Assembly (NCBI RefSeq): GCF_047634355.1
Contig: NZ_JBLIAL010000013.1
Reading direction: 5' to 3' (one strand)
Source: Porticoccus sp002341315
GTDB lineage: Bacteria > Pseudomonadota > Gammaproteobacteria > Pseudomonadales > Porticoccaceae
DNA length: 64,000 bases
The notes beneath the pieces are model-generated. The model worked only from the letters and a program-made list of their open reading frames with translations. It did no database searches and had not been told where the DNA came from. The position numbers and the translations under genes were made by a program. Within the stretch, counting starts at the first letter, position 1. The number at the start of each line of letters is the position of its first letter. Below are positions 44,308 to 53,572 of the stretch, piece by piece.

Positions 44308-45111
44308 TTACAAGTGTTGGTGAAAGCAGGTGCCGGTGTCCAGGTTCATCAATCGCATGGGGCCACCCCAGACACAGCCGGTGTCCAGAGGAAACAGGTT
44401 GCTGCCACAGGGTTGTCCCTGTAATGCGGCCCAGTGGCCAAAAATGATTTTCCACTGACGGGTTTTCCGATGCGGGTGACTATACCAGGGAGCATAGCCC
44501 GCCGGTGGCTCATTCGGTGTGTCCTTACTGCGAAGCTCCAGCTTCCCCGTAGCCGAACAAAAACGCATTCGCGTGAAATAGTTGGTAATCAGACGCCAGC
44601 GTTCCGGCCCGTTGAGGTGGTCGTTCCACTGGTCGGGTTGATCGCCATACATGCTTTGAAAGAACGCGCTTGCCTGTTCCGGCTCTCGCAAAACGTTACT
44701 GATTTCTCTTGCCCGTGTCAGGGCGTCATCGCGTGTCCACTGTGGTGGGATTCCCGCATGGACCATCAACCAGTCGCCCTGTGAAACCATCAGCGGTTGT
44801 AATTGCAACCAGTTGAGCAATTGATCCCGGTCCGGTGCTTTCAGGATGGCTTCCAGGGTATCGTTGCGGCCGGGAGCGCGCGCGCCGTGAGCGATGGCCA
44901 GTAAATGCAGGTCGTGATTGCCCAGCACCATTTGCAAGGAATTTCCCAGCCGATGGCAGAAGCGCAAGGCTTCGAGGGAGTCCGGGCCGCGGTTAACGAT
45001 GTCTCCCACCGACCATAGGCAATCCTTGCCGGGCTCAAAGTGGACTTTCTCCAGCAACTGCTGCAGAGGCTTCAGGCAGCCTTGCAGATCACCTACTGCA
45101 TAGGTGGTCAA
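44308..45111 (-). CDS. apaH: Diadenosine tetraphosphatase (symmetrical)
   Basis: Hydrolyses Ap4A to two ADP and also decaps Np4-capped RNA in E. coli. The 267 residues carry the metallophosphatase motifs GDLQGC (about 7-12), GDIVNRGPDS and GNHD near the N terminus. It is the last gene of the lptD-surA-pdxA-rsmA-apaG-apaH operon; its ATG overlaps the apaG stop by four bases. Confidence 0.96.
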   Translation of the reverse strand: MTTYAVGDLQGCLKPLQQLLEKVHFEPGKDCLWSVGDIVNRGPDSLEALRFCHRLGNSLQMVLGNHDLHLLAIAHGARAPGRNDTLEAILKAPDRDQLLNWLQLQPLMVSQGDWLMVHAGIPPQWTRDDALTRAREISNVLREPEQASAFFQSMYGDQPDQWNDHLNGPERWRLITNYFTRMRFCSATGKLELRSKDTPNEPPAGYAPWYSHPHRKTRQWKIIFGHWAALQGQPCGSNLFPLDTGCVWGGPMRLMNLDTGTCFHQHL

Positions 45112-45476
45112 TGCACTCTTCCTGGTACGGAGAGCAGAAAGGCAGGTATTTTGGCATCAAAGGTTTCTCCCTGGTCGCTGACCATTTGATAGCTGCCCTC
45201 CATGGTACCCACCTCGGTATCCAGGACGACCCCGCTGCTGTATCGGAAAGACTGGCCAGGGGCAATCAGCGGTTTTTCGCCTACGACCCCAGGGCCCTGG
45301 ACTTCTTTGATCTTGGCATTGCCATCCGTGATGACCCAGTGGCGGCTGATCAGTTGGGCTGTTGTGTCGCCCTGGTTGCGTATCGCGATATGGTAGGCGA
45401 ACGTAAATTTATTATTGTCCGGTTCGGATTGGCCGGGGAGATACTCTGGTGTGACCTCAACGACGATCCGGTTCAT
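45108..45476 (-). CDS. apaG: ApaG family protein (Co2+/Mg2+ efflux-associated)
   Basis: A small single-domain protein of 122 residues with a fibronectin III-like fold. The molecular role is uncertain; mutants in other species affect metal tolerance. Signatures are FTFAYHIAIRNQGDTTAQLI, HWVITDG and EVQGPGVVGEKPLIAPGQSF, near-identical in spacing to E. coli ApaG. It overlaps both neighbours by four bases. Confidence 0.96.
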   Translation of the reverse strand: MNRIVVEVTPEYLPGQSEPDNNKFTFAYHIAIRNQGDTTAQLISRHWVITDGNAKIKEVQGPGVVGEKPLIAPGQSFRYSSGVVLDTEVGTMEGSYQMVSDQGETFDAKIPAFLLSVPGRVH

Positions 45477-46276
45477 TGCAGGGCTCCTATCTGGTTGCTG
45501 AGATGGACAAAGTCCACCACGCTGAGATTTTGAGGGCGAAGTGATATATCAATATCAAGTTGTTCAAGCTGGGTGGTATCAAGCATATATTTCAGTGTGT
45601 TGCGCATAGTTTTCCGCCGTTGCTGGAAACTGGCACTCACCAGTCTGGTCAGTAATTCCAGGTCGTTCGCGGGGTGGGGTGGCTGGCTGTACGGTAGCAG
45701 TCGAACAATAGCGGACTCTACTTTGGGCGCTGGCCTGAATGCTGTGGACGGAACGCTAAATAATGGCTGTACGCTACTGTAATACTGCACCATCACGCTC
45801 AGCCTGCCATAGTTTTTGTCGCCGGGTGAGGCCGCCAATCGGTCCACCACTTCTTTTTGCAGCATGAAGTGCATATCTTGGATCTGCGGGCTGAAACCCA
45901 ATAGGTGAAAAATTAGTGGTGTTGAGATGTTGTACGGCAGATTGCCAATAATGCGCATTGCCCGACCCGCCTGATAGAACTGGCTGAAATCGATTTTCAG
46001 TGCGTCACCCTGATGAATCTGAAAATCCGGGTAGCCGGCGAGTTTTTCTGTGAGTAGCGGGATAAGATCGCGGTCCAGCTCCACCACTTTCAGGGAGGGG
46101 CATTTGGCCAGTATGGGCTCGGTGATGGCCCCATGGCCGGGTCCAATTTCGATGATGTTCTGTTCTGGTTTTGGTGCAATGGCAGCGATAATTTTGTCGA
46201 TCACATGGTGGTCGACCAGAAAGTTCTGGCCAAATCTTTTGCGGGCCCTGTGTTGGTGCGAATCATCCCGGTTCAT
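45473..46276 (-). CDS. rsmA: 16S rRNA dimethyladenosine transferase RsmA (KsgA)
   Basis: Dimethylates two adjacent adenosines in helix 45 of 16S rRNA late in 30S assembly. The 267 residues have RKRFGQNFLVDHHVIDKI, the SAM-binding motif IEIGPGHGAITEPI, and the catalytic NLPYN. Length equals the family norm (about 270). The ATG overlaps the pdxA stop by four bases. Confidence 0.97.
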   Translation of the reverse strand: MNRDDSHQHRARKRFGQNFLVDHHVIDKIIAAIAPKPEQNIIEIGPGHGAITEPILAKCPSLKVVELDRDLIPLLTEKLAGYPDFQIHQGDALKIDFSQFYQAGRAMRIIGNLPYNISTPLIFHLLGFSPQIQDMHFMLQKEVVDRLAASPGDKNYGRLSVMVQYYSSVQPLFSVPSTAFRPAPKVESAIVRLLPYSQPPHPANDLELLTRLVSASFQQRRKTMRNTLKYMLDTTQLEQLDIDISLRPQNLSVVDFVHLSNQIGALQ

Positions 46277-47259
46277 GGATAGACATTTGCCTTTGCCATA
46301 CAGGTGGCTGTGGTGATGGCCGCGATCAGGCTGCCTGTGCTGGCAAGCCCCGTTCCTGCCAGATCCAGTGCAGTGCCATGGTCAACTGACGTACGGATAA
46401 TGGGTAGGCCTAGCGTAATATTGACGGCTTTACCAAAGCCTATGTATTTGAGTACTGGCAACCCCTGGTCATGATACATGGCCAATACCGCATCACATCG
46501 CTTCAGATACTTTGGCGTGAACAGCGTGTCTGCTGGCAGGGGACCCTCAATGTGCATCCCCAGACCGCGCAGCTGCGCCACTACGGGTTCTATCACCTGA
46601 ATTTCCTCCATGCCTAGATGGCCGTTCTCGCCTGCGTGGGGATTGAGCCCACACACCAATATCCTTGGCGTCTGCAGACCGAATTTCCGCTGTAAATCCG
46701 TATGCAGAATATCAATTGTCTCGGTCAAACCCGCTCGCGTAATCTGAGCTGGCACCTGGCTAAGTGGCAGGTGTGTCGTGGCCAATGCAACCCGAAGGCC
46801 TTCGGTAGCCAACATCATGACCACTTTTGGTGTATGGGTTTTCTCTGCGAGAAATTCGGTGTGCCCCGTGAACGGAATGCCTGCATCATTGATGATGCCC
46901 TTGTGCACAGGGCCGGTTACCAGTGCCCGACAAACATTTGATTGGCAGTCTGCAAGCGCAGTAGATAAAGTCTCCAATACATACGTCGCATTGTGCGAGT
47001 CAAGTATGCCGGGTCTGGCGGGCATACTCAGTTGAATTGGCCTGATAGTGAGTTCGCCAGCCGCCAATGGGGAGGGAGGCATCTCCGTCGAGAGCTGGCG
47101 TAGCCGCAGGGGAAGATTTAATTCCCTGGCTCGGGCCAGGAGTAATTCAGGATCAGCGTACACCACCAGTTCTGCAGCATTTGGACGCTGTGCCAGTTTG
47201 ATAATCAGGTCGGGACCAATACCGGCTGGTTCGCCTGGTGTAATGGCAAGTCGAATCAC
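46273..47259 (-). CDS. pdxA: 4-hydroxythreonine-4-phosphate dehydrogenase
   Basis: NAD-dependent oxidation in vitamin B6 (PLP) synthesis. The 328 residues start with the hallmark ITPGEPAGIGPDL and include the metal-binding GHTEFLAE and GLNPHAGENGHLG and the YHDQGLPVLKYIGFGKAVN loop. The start is GTG, overlapping the surA TGA in a GTGA junction. Confidence 0.96.
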   Translation of the reverse strand: MIRLAITPGEPAGIGPDLIIKLAQRPNAAELVVYADPELLLARARELNLPLRLRQLSTEMPPSPLAAGELTIRPIQLSMPARPGILDSHNATYVLETLSTALADCQSNVCRALVTGPVHKGIINDAGIPFTGHTEFLAEKTHTPKVVMMLATEGLRVALATTHLPLSQVPAQITRAGLTETIDILHTDLQRKFGLQTPRILVCGLNPHAGENGHLGMEEIQVIEPVVAQLRGLGMHIEGPLPADTLFTPKYLKRCDAVLAMYHDQGLPVLKYIGFGKAVNITLGLPIIRTSVDHGTALDLAGTGLASTGSLIAAITTATCMAKANVYP

Positions 47260-48548
47260 AGTTTAATGTCTACAAATGCCTCGTCGCGTATTTCCCGCAG
47301 CCAGATTTGCTGTTCTTCATCGAACTTGCGTCTCCGGATGATGTTTTCAGCCTGACGCTGTTGTATCTCGTCACTGAAATCCTGACGACGACGTTCGGTT
47401 ACCTGCAGAATATGCCAGCCGAACTGGGTGCGGAAAGGTTCACTGATCGCCATTGTGTCAATACTGCCCATGATTTGCTCAAATTCCGGTACAAACTGTC
47501 CCGGCAGGGACCAGCCGAGATCACCGCCGCCCAGAGCAGTACCGATATCCTCGGAGTGTTTTCTGGCTAATTCGGCAAAGTCGGCACCACCGAGGATATC
47601 GGCGCGCATCCCTTCGAGCATGGTTCTGGTATCGTCTTCACTGCGAATCTCGTTGGGTTTTAGCAGGATGTGGCGGACTTTGTGTTGCTGCACAATTTGT
47701 TCGCCGCCACCCCGACGATCATAAAGTTTGAGTAAGTGATAACCGGCATCACTGCGAATCGGCATGCTGACCTCGCCCGGGGACAGTTTGTCCACGGCAT
47801 TGACAAAAATACTGGGTAGCTGGGTTGTTTTTCGCCAACCCAGGTCGCCTCCCTGAAGTGCATCCTGAGCGCCGGAATGGGCGATTGCCAGGCTTTTGAA
47901 GTCTGCACCATTTTGCAGTTGTTCGTAGAGCCCCCGAACCTTCTGTTCTACCTCGGCAACGTCCTCGCGGGATGCACCTGAGGATAGGGGCAACAGGATA
48001 TGACCGAGGTTAACATCCGGCGATGACCACTGTTGGCCCTCTTCGGAGGCCAGGAAGTTATCCACTTCCTGCTCGCTGATGTAAATACGGCGATTAACGG
48101 CTCTTTCCTGAACCTGGTTTATGGTAATTTCATTGCGCAGCTGTTGCCTCAACGACGTCAGGTCGATTCCGCTCTGACGGGCGTCTTCGATCATTTGAGC
48201 AACCGTCTGTTCCCGGCTCTCCGCCATTCTCTCCATGGCCTGGGTCACTTCTTCGTCGCTGATGCGTATCCCCATGCGTTGTGCCCGGTTGAGCTGCAGG
48301 CGCTCCAGGATAAGGCGCTCAAGAACCTGTGGGATCAGCACTGATTCCGCAGGAATCTCGGTTTCACTGTTTTCCAGTCGTGCATAGATATCAGCTACCC
48401 GCTTTTCCAGCTCGCTGGCCATGACCACGTCATCGTCAACCACGGCGACGATATGATCGAGTGGTATTTCTTCTGAGCTTGCCGGCAATGCCCAGGCAAG
48501 CCCCAGCAGGAGCAGGCTGAAGAAAATATTTGTTTTACTGCTGTTCAT
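47256..48548 (-). CDS. surA: Periplasmic chaperone / peptidyl-prolyl isomerase SurA
   Basis: Escorts outer-membrane beta-barrels, including LptD, to the BAM complex. From ATG 48548 it has a signal peptide (MNSSKTNIFFSLLLLGLAWA), a SurA N-terminal chaperone domain, two parvulin domains (about 175-275 and 285-385, each with the family GGDLGW segment), and a C-terminal helix. Two earlier in-frame ATGs (48560 and 48566) are possible; the latter overlaps the lptD stop (TAATG). Start choice is moderate; identity is secure. Confidence 0.95.
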   Translation of the reverse strand: MNSSKTNIFFSLLLLGLAWALPASSEEIPLDHIVAVVDDDVVMASELEKRVADIYARLENSETEIPAESVLIPQVLERLILERLQLNRAQRMGIRISDEEVTQAMERMAESREQTVAQMIEDARQSGIDLTSLRQQLRNEITINQVQERAVNRRIYISEQEVDNFLASEEGQQWSSPDVNLGHILLPLSSGASREDVAEVEQKVRGLYEQLQNGADFKSLAIAHSGAQDALQGGDLGWRKTTQLPSIFVNAVDKLSPGEVSMPIRSDAGYHLLKLYDRRGGGEQIVQQHKVRHILLKPNEIRSEDDTRTMLEGMRADILGGADFAELARKHSEDIGTALGGGDLGWSLPGQFVPEFEQIMGSIDTMAISEPFRTQFGWHILQVTERRRQDFSDEIQQRQAENIIRRRKFDEEQQIWLREIRDEAFVDIKL

Positions 48549-48565
48549 AATCCGGCTCATCTGCA

Positions 48566-51280
48566 TTAGTAATTGCTTTGTGGTTCATACCCGTAAATAC
48601 CATCCTGCAGGATGGATTCCACTTTGCTGCCACTGCCGGCGAGGCCTTTGAACTGGATCTGGAAGAACACACCATTGTCGTGTTCCAGATCTTCATCCGG
48701 TAGCAGAATATAGTCATTCCGGTCGAGCCAGCGGCGACCGATAATACTCATTTTCCAGCAGCAGCTCTCATACTGGAGCCCGAACAGGGTTTCCAGATCC
48801 CGGCTATTGGTCAGATCATAATTGTACCGTCCGATCAGACTCCAGCTTCGGGAAATCGGCAGAAAGGTGGAAAAGTCTGCCTGCTCAATATCGCTATCAA
48901 TCTCAATGAATTGATTTCCTATATCGGAAAGGCGGGGCACCCTGCGATTAAACCGGTAACTCAGATTGAATATCTTGTTGTTGCGATCGTTATAACGAAG
49001 GCTGGCGTTACCCCGGTCGAGTTCACTGTCGTCTTCATCGTAGAGCACGTCAGCCTGGAAACGGAGGTGTTCGCTGAGCCGCAGGGCAAATTCGGCGGCG
49101 TACGCGGAATCATCACGCAACAGGTCGGCGGCGATATCTCGTTGTAGGCGATTCAAATCATCGGGGTCATCCAGGCCTTTCAGGAAAGATTTGCTCAGGT
49201 TGGGGTTCAGGGAGACGTAGCGGTCACTCAGGTAGAAAATCTGGCCGATGCTGGCTCGCAACCACTCAATCCCGGTGGATTGCTCAACCAGACGGCTGGT
49301 TAGCCCCAGAGAAACTTGCTCGGTATCGCCGATACGGTCACCGCCGATAAAACGATCTTCCCGAAACAGCTGATTATAGGTAAATGTCATCTGAGATGTG
49401 TCGAAGTCCGGCAAATCACTTTGATCTTCATACTTGGTATGGACCATGTACAGGCGCGGCTCAAACGTCTGGGTAAATCCCGTCAGCATGGTGGTGTCGC
49501 GCTCCATAAACAGGCCGGTATCGATAACACCGACCGGTACGGTGACCGAGGGGCTGTCGTCCGTCTGACCCAACACCGGATTGTCCAGGTTGTAGGACAG
49601 GTGCTTGAGGGTGACCGAGGGCCGGAAGTAGCCCCATGCCCACTGTTTGTCCCAGGTTAAACCGTAATCGAGGCGCAGCCGGTCGCCGGTCACGAAGGTG
49701 CCTTTTTCATCTTCAAAAAAGGTTTCACCCTGGAGATAGCCGGGGAGGAGGTCGTTATCGTCATCGTGGTCGAAAGCGGTGAACTGGTTCTGCAGGTTAA
49801 AGACAAAGTCGCCGAGGCGATAATTGCCCCGGGCTTCCAGGCGGGGCAGCATCTGGTACTGGTCAATCCGGTTGGGATCATCGGTGATCGTCTGGAATTC
49901 CTGCCCCTTGATACCAAACAGCCAGTGATCCGTGCGGTAACCGGCGGAAACCAGCTGGCGGAGATAGGTCTGACTGTTGACCTCCAGTGTGGCATTGTCC
50001 AGATCGCGGAAGTATTCACTGTCACTGACCTTGGTGTAATCGACGCGGGTTTGCCAGCGTTTGCCGATACCCCCCAGGTGATTCAGGTTGACCAGCCAGC
50101 GATCTTCGCCCTGGAAATCCCTTGTATCGAATACTTCGTCCGGGTCGTCATCGCGGTCATCGCCACCGTCATCGTCCGACAAAAAGGCGCCGCTCAGGAT
50201 GGTGTTGGTTAGTTTGGACATATGCCGGACTTCGACCTCAGCCATGGCCCCGCGTTCCTGAATGTAGCGCGGTGTAATGGTGGCGTCGTAGTTGGGTGCC
50301 AGATTCAGGTAGATGGGTTGCGCATAATCGATGCCGTTTTCATCGCCGATGTCAAAACTGGGGAACAACAGACCGGTGGCTCGACGATCATCAATCGGGA
50401 ACCGTATCCAGGGGGCATAGAGTATCGGTATATCCTGGACTTCCAGTCGCACATGTTTGGCATTGGCGATCCCGGTTTCAGGATTGATGTCAAGTTTACT
50501 GCTGACCAGGCGCCAGGCTTTGCTGCCTGGTTCGCAGGTGGTGTAAGTGGCGTTATCGATGTAGAAAACATCATCGACTCGCTTGGCCTGCGTCGCCGTA
50601 CCGCGCACTCCGGATTCGTGGAACAGGTAACCGGCCTGTTCAATTTGCATGTCCTTGGAGTCCATGTTGATCTGAGCGCTGTCGCCAGTCACCAGCAATC
50701 CCGGTTCGCGGAACTGTACGTTGCCTTCAAGATTGACGATGCGTGTATTCTGGTCGGCTGTGGCGCTGTCGCTTCGAACCTGACGGTAACCCTGGGTCAG
50801 TTGGACGTCGCCACGCAGGCGGGCAATGTTTTCCTGCTCCACTTCTGTAGATGCTGAGGCAACCCGCATGGGAGCATCGGCCGGATCCATCTCGGCGTCT
50901 TCATAGTCTCTTTTTGGTTCTATATAGGCCCCGCAGCAACCTGTAGCCATCTTTTCGCGCTCTTCATCGGTAAGCGCCTCCTCTTCAACCCAATCCAGGT
51001 TGTTGGCCACTCTGACATCGGGACCACTGTCTTCCGGCGGGATTACCGGTTCAGGATGTTTGGGTCTGGGGAACGTCCTGCCGGACATATGCTTTTCACC
51101 GCATGCCCAGCTACCATCGGCCGTTGCCCGACACTCCCATTGGCTGTAAGAATCCTGGTTCTCAGCGGCTACTGGTGCGGAAACAAGCAAGCCAAAGAGC
51201 AATAATCCGGATGTCCGGGAATACTGTGAGCGCAAGGCATGGTAGAGCCTGGTACGGATATGACTCGTTTTTATGGGCAT
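48566..51280 (-). CDS. lptD: LPS-assembly outer membrane protein LptD
   Basis: Beta-barrel that, with LptE, inserts lipopolysaccharide into the outer leaflet. From ATG 51280 (MPIKTSHIRTRLYHAL) it has a signal peptide ending near SAPVAAENQ, an OstA jellyroll domain (about 150-260), and a long barrel. Cysteines expected for the LptD disulfides are present: the N-terminal CRATADGSWACG pair and the adjacent CC in YESCCWKM near the C terminus. An acidic insert, SDDDGGDDRDDDPDE, occupies an extracellular-loop position. The open frame extends 18 codons further to 51334, but that part lacks a ribosome site and would spoil the signal peptide. Confidence 0.95.
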   Translation of the reverse strand: MPIKTSHIRTRLYHALRSQYSRTSGLLLFGLLVSAPVAAENQDSYSQWECRATADGSWACGEKHMSGRTFPRPKHPEPVIPPEDSGPDVRVANNLDWVEEEALTDEEREKMATGCCGAYIEPKRDYEDAEMDPADAPMRVASASTEVEQENIARLRGDVQLTQGYRQVRSDSATADQNTRIVNLEGNVQFREPGLLVTGDSAQINMDSKDMQIEQAGYLFHESGVRGTATQAKRVDDVFYIDNATYTTCEPGSKAWRLVSSKLDINPETGIANAKHVRLEVQDIPILYAPWIRFPIDDRRATGLLFPSFDIGDENGIDYAQPIYLNLAPNYDATITPRYIQERGAMAEVEVRHMSKLTNTILSGAFLSDDDGGDDRDDDPDEVFDTRDFQGEDRWLVNLNHLGGIGKRWQTRVDYTKVSDSEYFRDLDNATLEVNSQTYLRQLVSAGYRTDHWLFGIKGQEFQTITDDPNRIDQYQMLPRLEARGNYRLGDFVFNLQNQFTAFDHDDDNDLLPGYLQGETFFEDEKGTFVTGDRLRLDYGLTWDKQWAWGYFRPSVTLKHLSYNLDNPVLGQTDDSPSVTVPVGVIDTGLFMERDTTMLTGFTQTFEPRLYMVHTKYEDQSDLPDFDTSQMTFTYNQLFREDRFIGGDRIGDTEQVSLGLTSRLVEQSTGIEWLRASIGQIFYLSDRYVSLNPNLSKSFLKGLDDPDDLNRLQRDIAADLLRDDSAYAAEFALRLSEHLRFQADVLYDEDDSELDRGNASLRYNDRNNKIFNLSYRFNRRVPRLSDIGNQFIEIDSDIEQADFSTFLPISRSWSLIGRYNYDLTNSRDLETLFGLQYESCCWKMSIIGRRWLDRNDYILLPDEDLEHDNGVFFQIQFKGLAGSGSKVESILQDGIYGYEPQSNY

Positions 51281-51409
51281 TCTGATTTTCCGTGTTCTCT
51301 CTGGGCAGGCGGTGTCTTTAATGCGACGGTACATTTTACCGATTCTGGGGCATCATGCGAGGGTTTGGGCTAGAATGGCTAACCTTTTTTCCATATGCTT
51401 TCCTCAAAC

Positions 51410-52429
51410 ATGTCTGATCACCAAAATCTTCAGCAGTGGGTAGAGCGCTCCCTGCCCCGGCAATTTTTGACATCGGCTACACCAGAGCTTTATCCGCTGA
51501 GTGGTGATGCCGGCTTTCGGCGCTATTTTCGGGTGAATTGTGCGCCATCACTGCTCGCTGTTTCCGCGCCGCCGGAACACGAAAATAACGAAGCTTTTGT
51601 TCGTATTGCGGCGTTGCTCAAGCGCGGTGGTGTCCGTACACCCCGTATTTATGCCGTCGATTACTCGCAGGGGTTTCTGTTACTTGAGGATTTTGGCGAC
51701 CAGTTACTGTTACCGCTCCTGTCCTCTGAAACAGCGGATCGGTTCTACCGGGAAGCAGAAGATACGCTGTTGGTGTTGCAGGGTGTTCCACTCGCTGATA
51801 GTGGTTTGGCAGTGTACGACTGTCAGCGTTTGCTGGATGAGATGAGACTCTTTCCTGAGTGGTTTTTGCGTGAGCTGCTTGGGCTGGATATCACGACTGA
51901 AGATAGTCGGCTCATTGAGCAGACTTTTGAGCAATTAGTGACGAGTGCGCTCTCCCAACCGGAAGTGATCGTCCACCGGGATTTCCACTCCCGTAACCTG
52001 ATGTTGCTCGCTGATGGTGATATCGGGGTCATCGATTTTCAGGACGCTGTCAGAGGCCCGCTGACATATGATTTGGTTTCACTGCTCAGGGACTGTTATA
52101 TTCGATGGCCCGCTGAGTATGTTTCGCGGCGAGCTCTCAACTATTACCGGCGGGTTGTAGCGACAGATGTTGCCGATACGGTGCCGGACAGCCAGTTCCT
52201 GCGCTGGTTTGACCTGATGGGGTTGCAGCGACACATCAAAGTGCTGGGTATTTTTGCCAGGCTCTGGTTGCGTGATGGAAAGCCGGGCTATCTGGCGGAT
52301 TTGCCACTTGTTCTCCATTACACCCTTGAGCAATTGACGCCGTATCCTGAATTGCATGACTTCAAGTCCTGGTTTGAAAGACGTGTGATGCCTCTGGTGC
52401 AAATACAGCCTTGGTATCAGAAGAAATAG
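51410..52429 (+). CDS. amgK: Anomeric MurNAc/GlcNAc kinase AmgK
   Basis: Phosphorylates MurNAc at C1 in the cell-wall recycling route that bypasses de novo UDP-MurNAc synthesis. The 339 residues from ATG 51410 have an aminoglycoside-phosphotransferase fold: early SGDAGFRRYFRV, the catalytic HRDFHSRNLMLL, and metal-binding IDFQDAVRGP. The neighbour murU supports this specific role over a generic APH family label. An ATG at 51395 is also in frame. It is divergent from lptD, as in Pseudomonas. Confidence 0.92.
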   Translation: MSDHQNLQQWVERSLPRQFLTSATPELYPLSGDAGFRRYFRVNCAPSLLAVSAPPEHENNEAFVRIAALLKRGGVRTPRIYAVDYSQGFLLLEDFGDQLLLPLLSSETADRFYREAEDTLLVLQGVPLADSGLAVYDCQRLLDEMRLFPEWFLRELLGLDITTEDSRLIEQTFEQLVTSALSQPEVIVHRDFHSRNLMLLADGDIGVIDFQDAVRGPLTYDLVSLLRDCYIRWPAEYVSRRALNYYRRVVATDVADTVPDSQFLRWFDLMGLQRHIKVLGIFARLWLRDGKPGYLADLPLVLHYTLEQLTPYPELHDFKSWFERRVMPLVQIQPWYQKK

Positions 52430-52463
52430 GCCATGCCGTTGATGGCAAGTAAGGATAGATTCT

Positions 52464-53189
52464 ATGAAAGCAATGATTCTCGCGGCGGGGTATGGTGAAA
52501 GGCTTCGTCCCCTCACGGATGAGACACCCAAGCCCTTGCTGCATATCGGTAATAAGCCCCTGATTCAATACCATGTGGAACGATTGGTTGAAGCAGGTGT
52601 GCGCGAAATAGTGATCAACACCTCCTGGCTGGGTGACCAAATAGAGTCTTTTCTCGGCGATGGCTCGCGTTTTGGTGTGAGTATTGCCTGGTCCCGCGAG
52701 ACGGAACCCCTGGAAACCGGCGGCGGTATTCGTCGGGCTCTGCCGCTTCTTGGCAATCAGCCTTTCATTGTGATTAATGGCGACGTGTGGACCGATTATC
52801 CCCTTCAGTCGCTGGTCGAGCAAAGCTGGTCCGAGGATATGGATGCGCACTTGGTACTGGTGCCCAACCCTCTGCATCACACCGGCGGCGATTTTTCCCT
52901 GAATGCGGATCATCGTGTTGGTTATCCTCTGGCTGGGGATCAAACCTTTACCTTCAGTGGTATCAGTGTCATGAGGCCGGAGACGTTTGCCATGTTTTCT
53001 TCCGCCAGTGAACGCTTTCCGCTGAGAGATGTTCTCGCCGCGGGCATCCGCGGCGGTTATGTCACGGGGGAGGTTTTTTGTGGTACCTGGTGGGATGTGG
53101 GGACTCTTGAAAGGTTGCAGGCACTGAACCTGTTGGTTTCAGGCCGGGAGGTCAGCCCGGGAAAAAAGTCGCAACTTAAGCTGCGCTAG
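52464..53189 (+). CDS. murU: MurNAc-1-phosphate uridylyltransferase MurU
   Basis: Converts MurNAc-alpha-1-phosphate plus UTP to UDP-MurNAc, completing the recycling bypass begun by AmgK. The 241 residues are a nucleotidyltransferase with the N-terminal AAGYGERLRPLTDETPKPLL signature, VINGDVW for metal binding, and TWWDVGTLERL near the end. It sits 34 bases after amgK, clearly co-transcribed. Confidence 0.93.
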   Translation: MKAMILAAGYGERLRPLTDETPKPLLHIGNKPLIQYHVERLVEAGVREIVINTSWLGDQIESFLGDGSRFGVSIAWSRETEPLETGGGIRRALPLLGNQPFIVINGDVWTDYPLQSLVEQSWSEDMDAHLVLVPNPLHHTGGDFSLNADHRVGYPLAGDQTFTFSGISVMRPETFAMFSSASERFPLRDVLAAGIRGGYVTGEVFCGTWWDVGTLERLQALNLLVSGREVSPGKKSQLKLR

Positions 53190-53206
53190 TGGCCGGTGCC
53201 AGAGCC

Positions 53207-53572
53207 ATGACGAAGGTGACATTCTGGCGAGCAACATTGCTATTTGGTTTGATTGCGGTGCTGCTACTGGCTCTATTGCCCACCGGCGACCAGATGGTGT
53301 TTTCCGGGCAGGATAAACTGATGCATGGCATCACATTTGCCGTCCTGTTTCTGTTGTCAAAGCAGAGTTTGCCAGCGGATGCTTCTCTCTGGCTGATTTA
53401 CCCGGGGTTGATGGGTTACGGGATTCTGATGGAGGTGCTGCAGGGGTTTACAGGCTATCGCCACATGGAAGGAGCGGACTTGCTGGCCGATTTGCTGGGC
53501 CTGATGGTGGGGCATCTGGTTGTTCTGTCAATCCGGAAAACTCAGCGAAAGCTTCAGGTTTCCCGACTGTAA
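53207..53572 (+). CDS. VanZ-like family membrane protein
   Basis: A 121-residue protein with three or four hydrophobic segments and the family core DKLMHGITFAVLFLL and LMEVLQGFTGYRHMEGADLLAD. VanZ in Gram-positives gives low-level teicoplanin resistance; the role of such proteins in Gram-negatives is unknown. It follows murU, suggesting an envelope link. A GTG at 53189 overlapping the murU stop is an alternative start. Its last 45 bases overlap the convergent holA gene. Confidence 0.82.
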   Translation: MTKVTFWRATLLFGLIAVLLLALLPTGDQMVFSGQDKLMHGITFAVLFLLSKQSLPADASLWLIYPGLMGYGILMEVLQGFTGYRHMEGADLLADLLGLMVGHLVVLSIRKTQRKLQVSRL

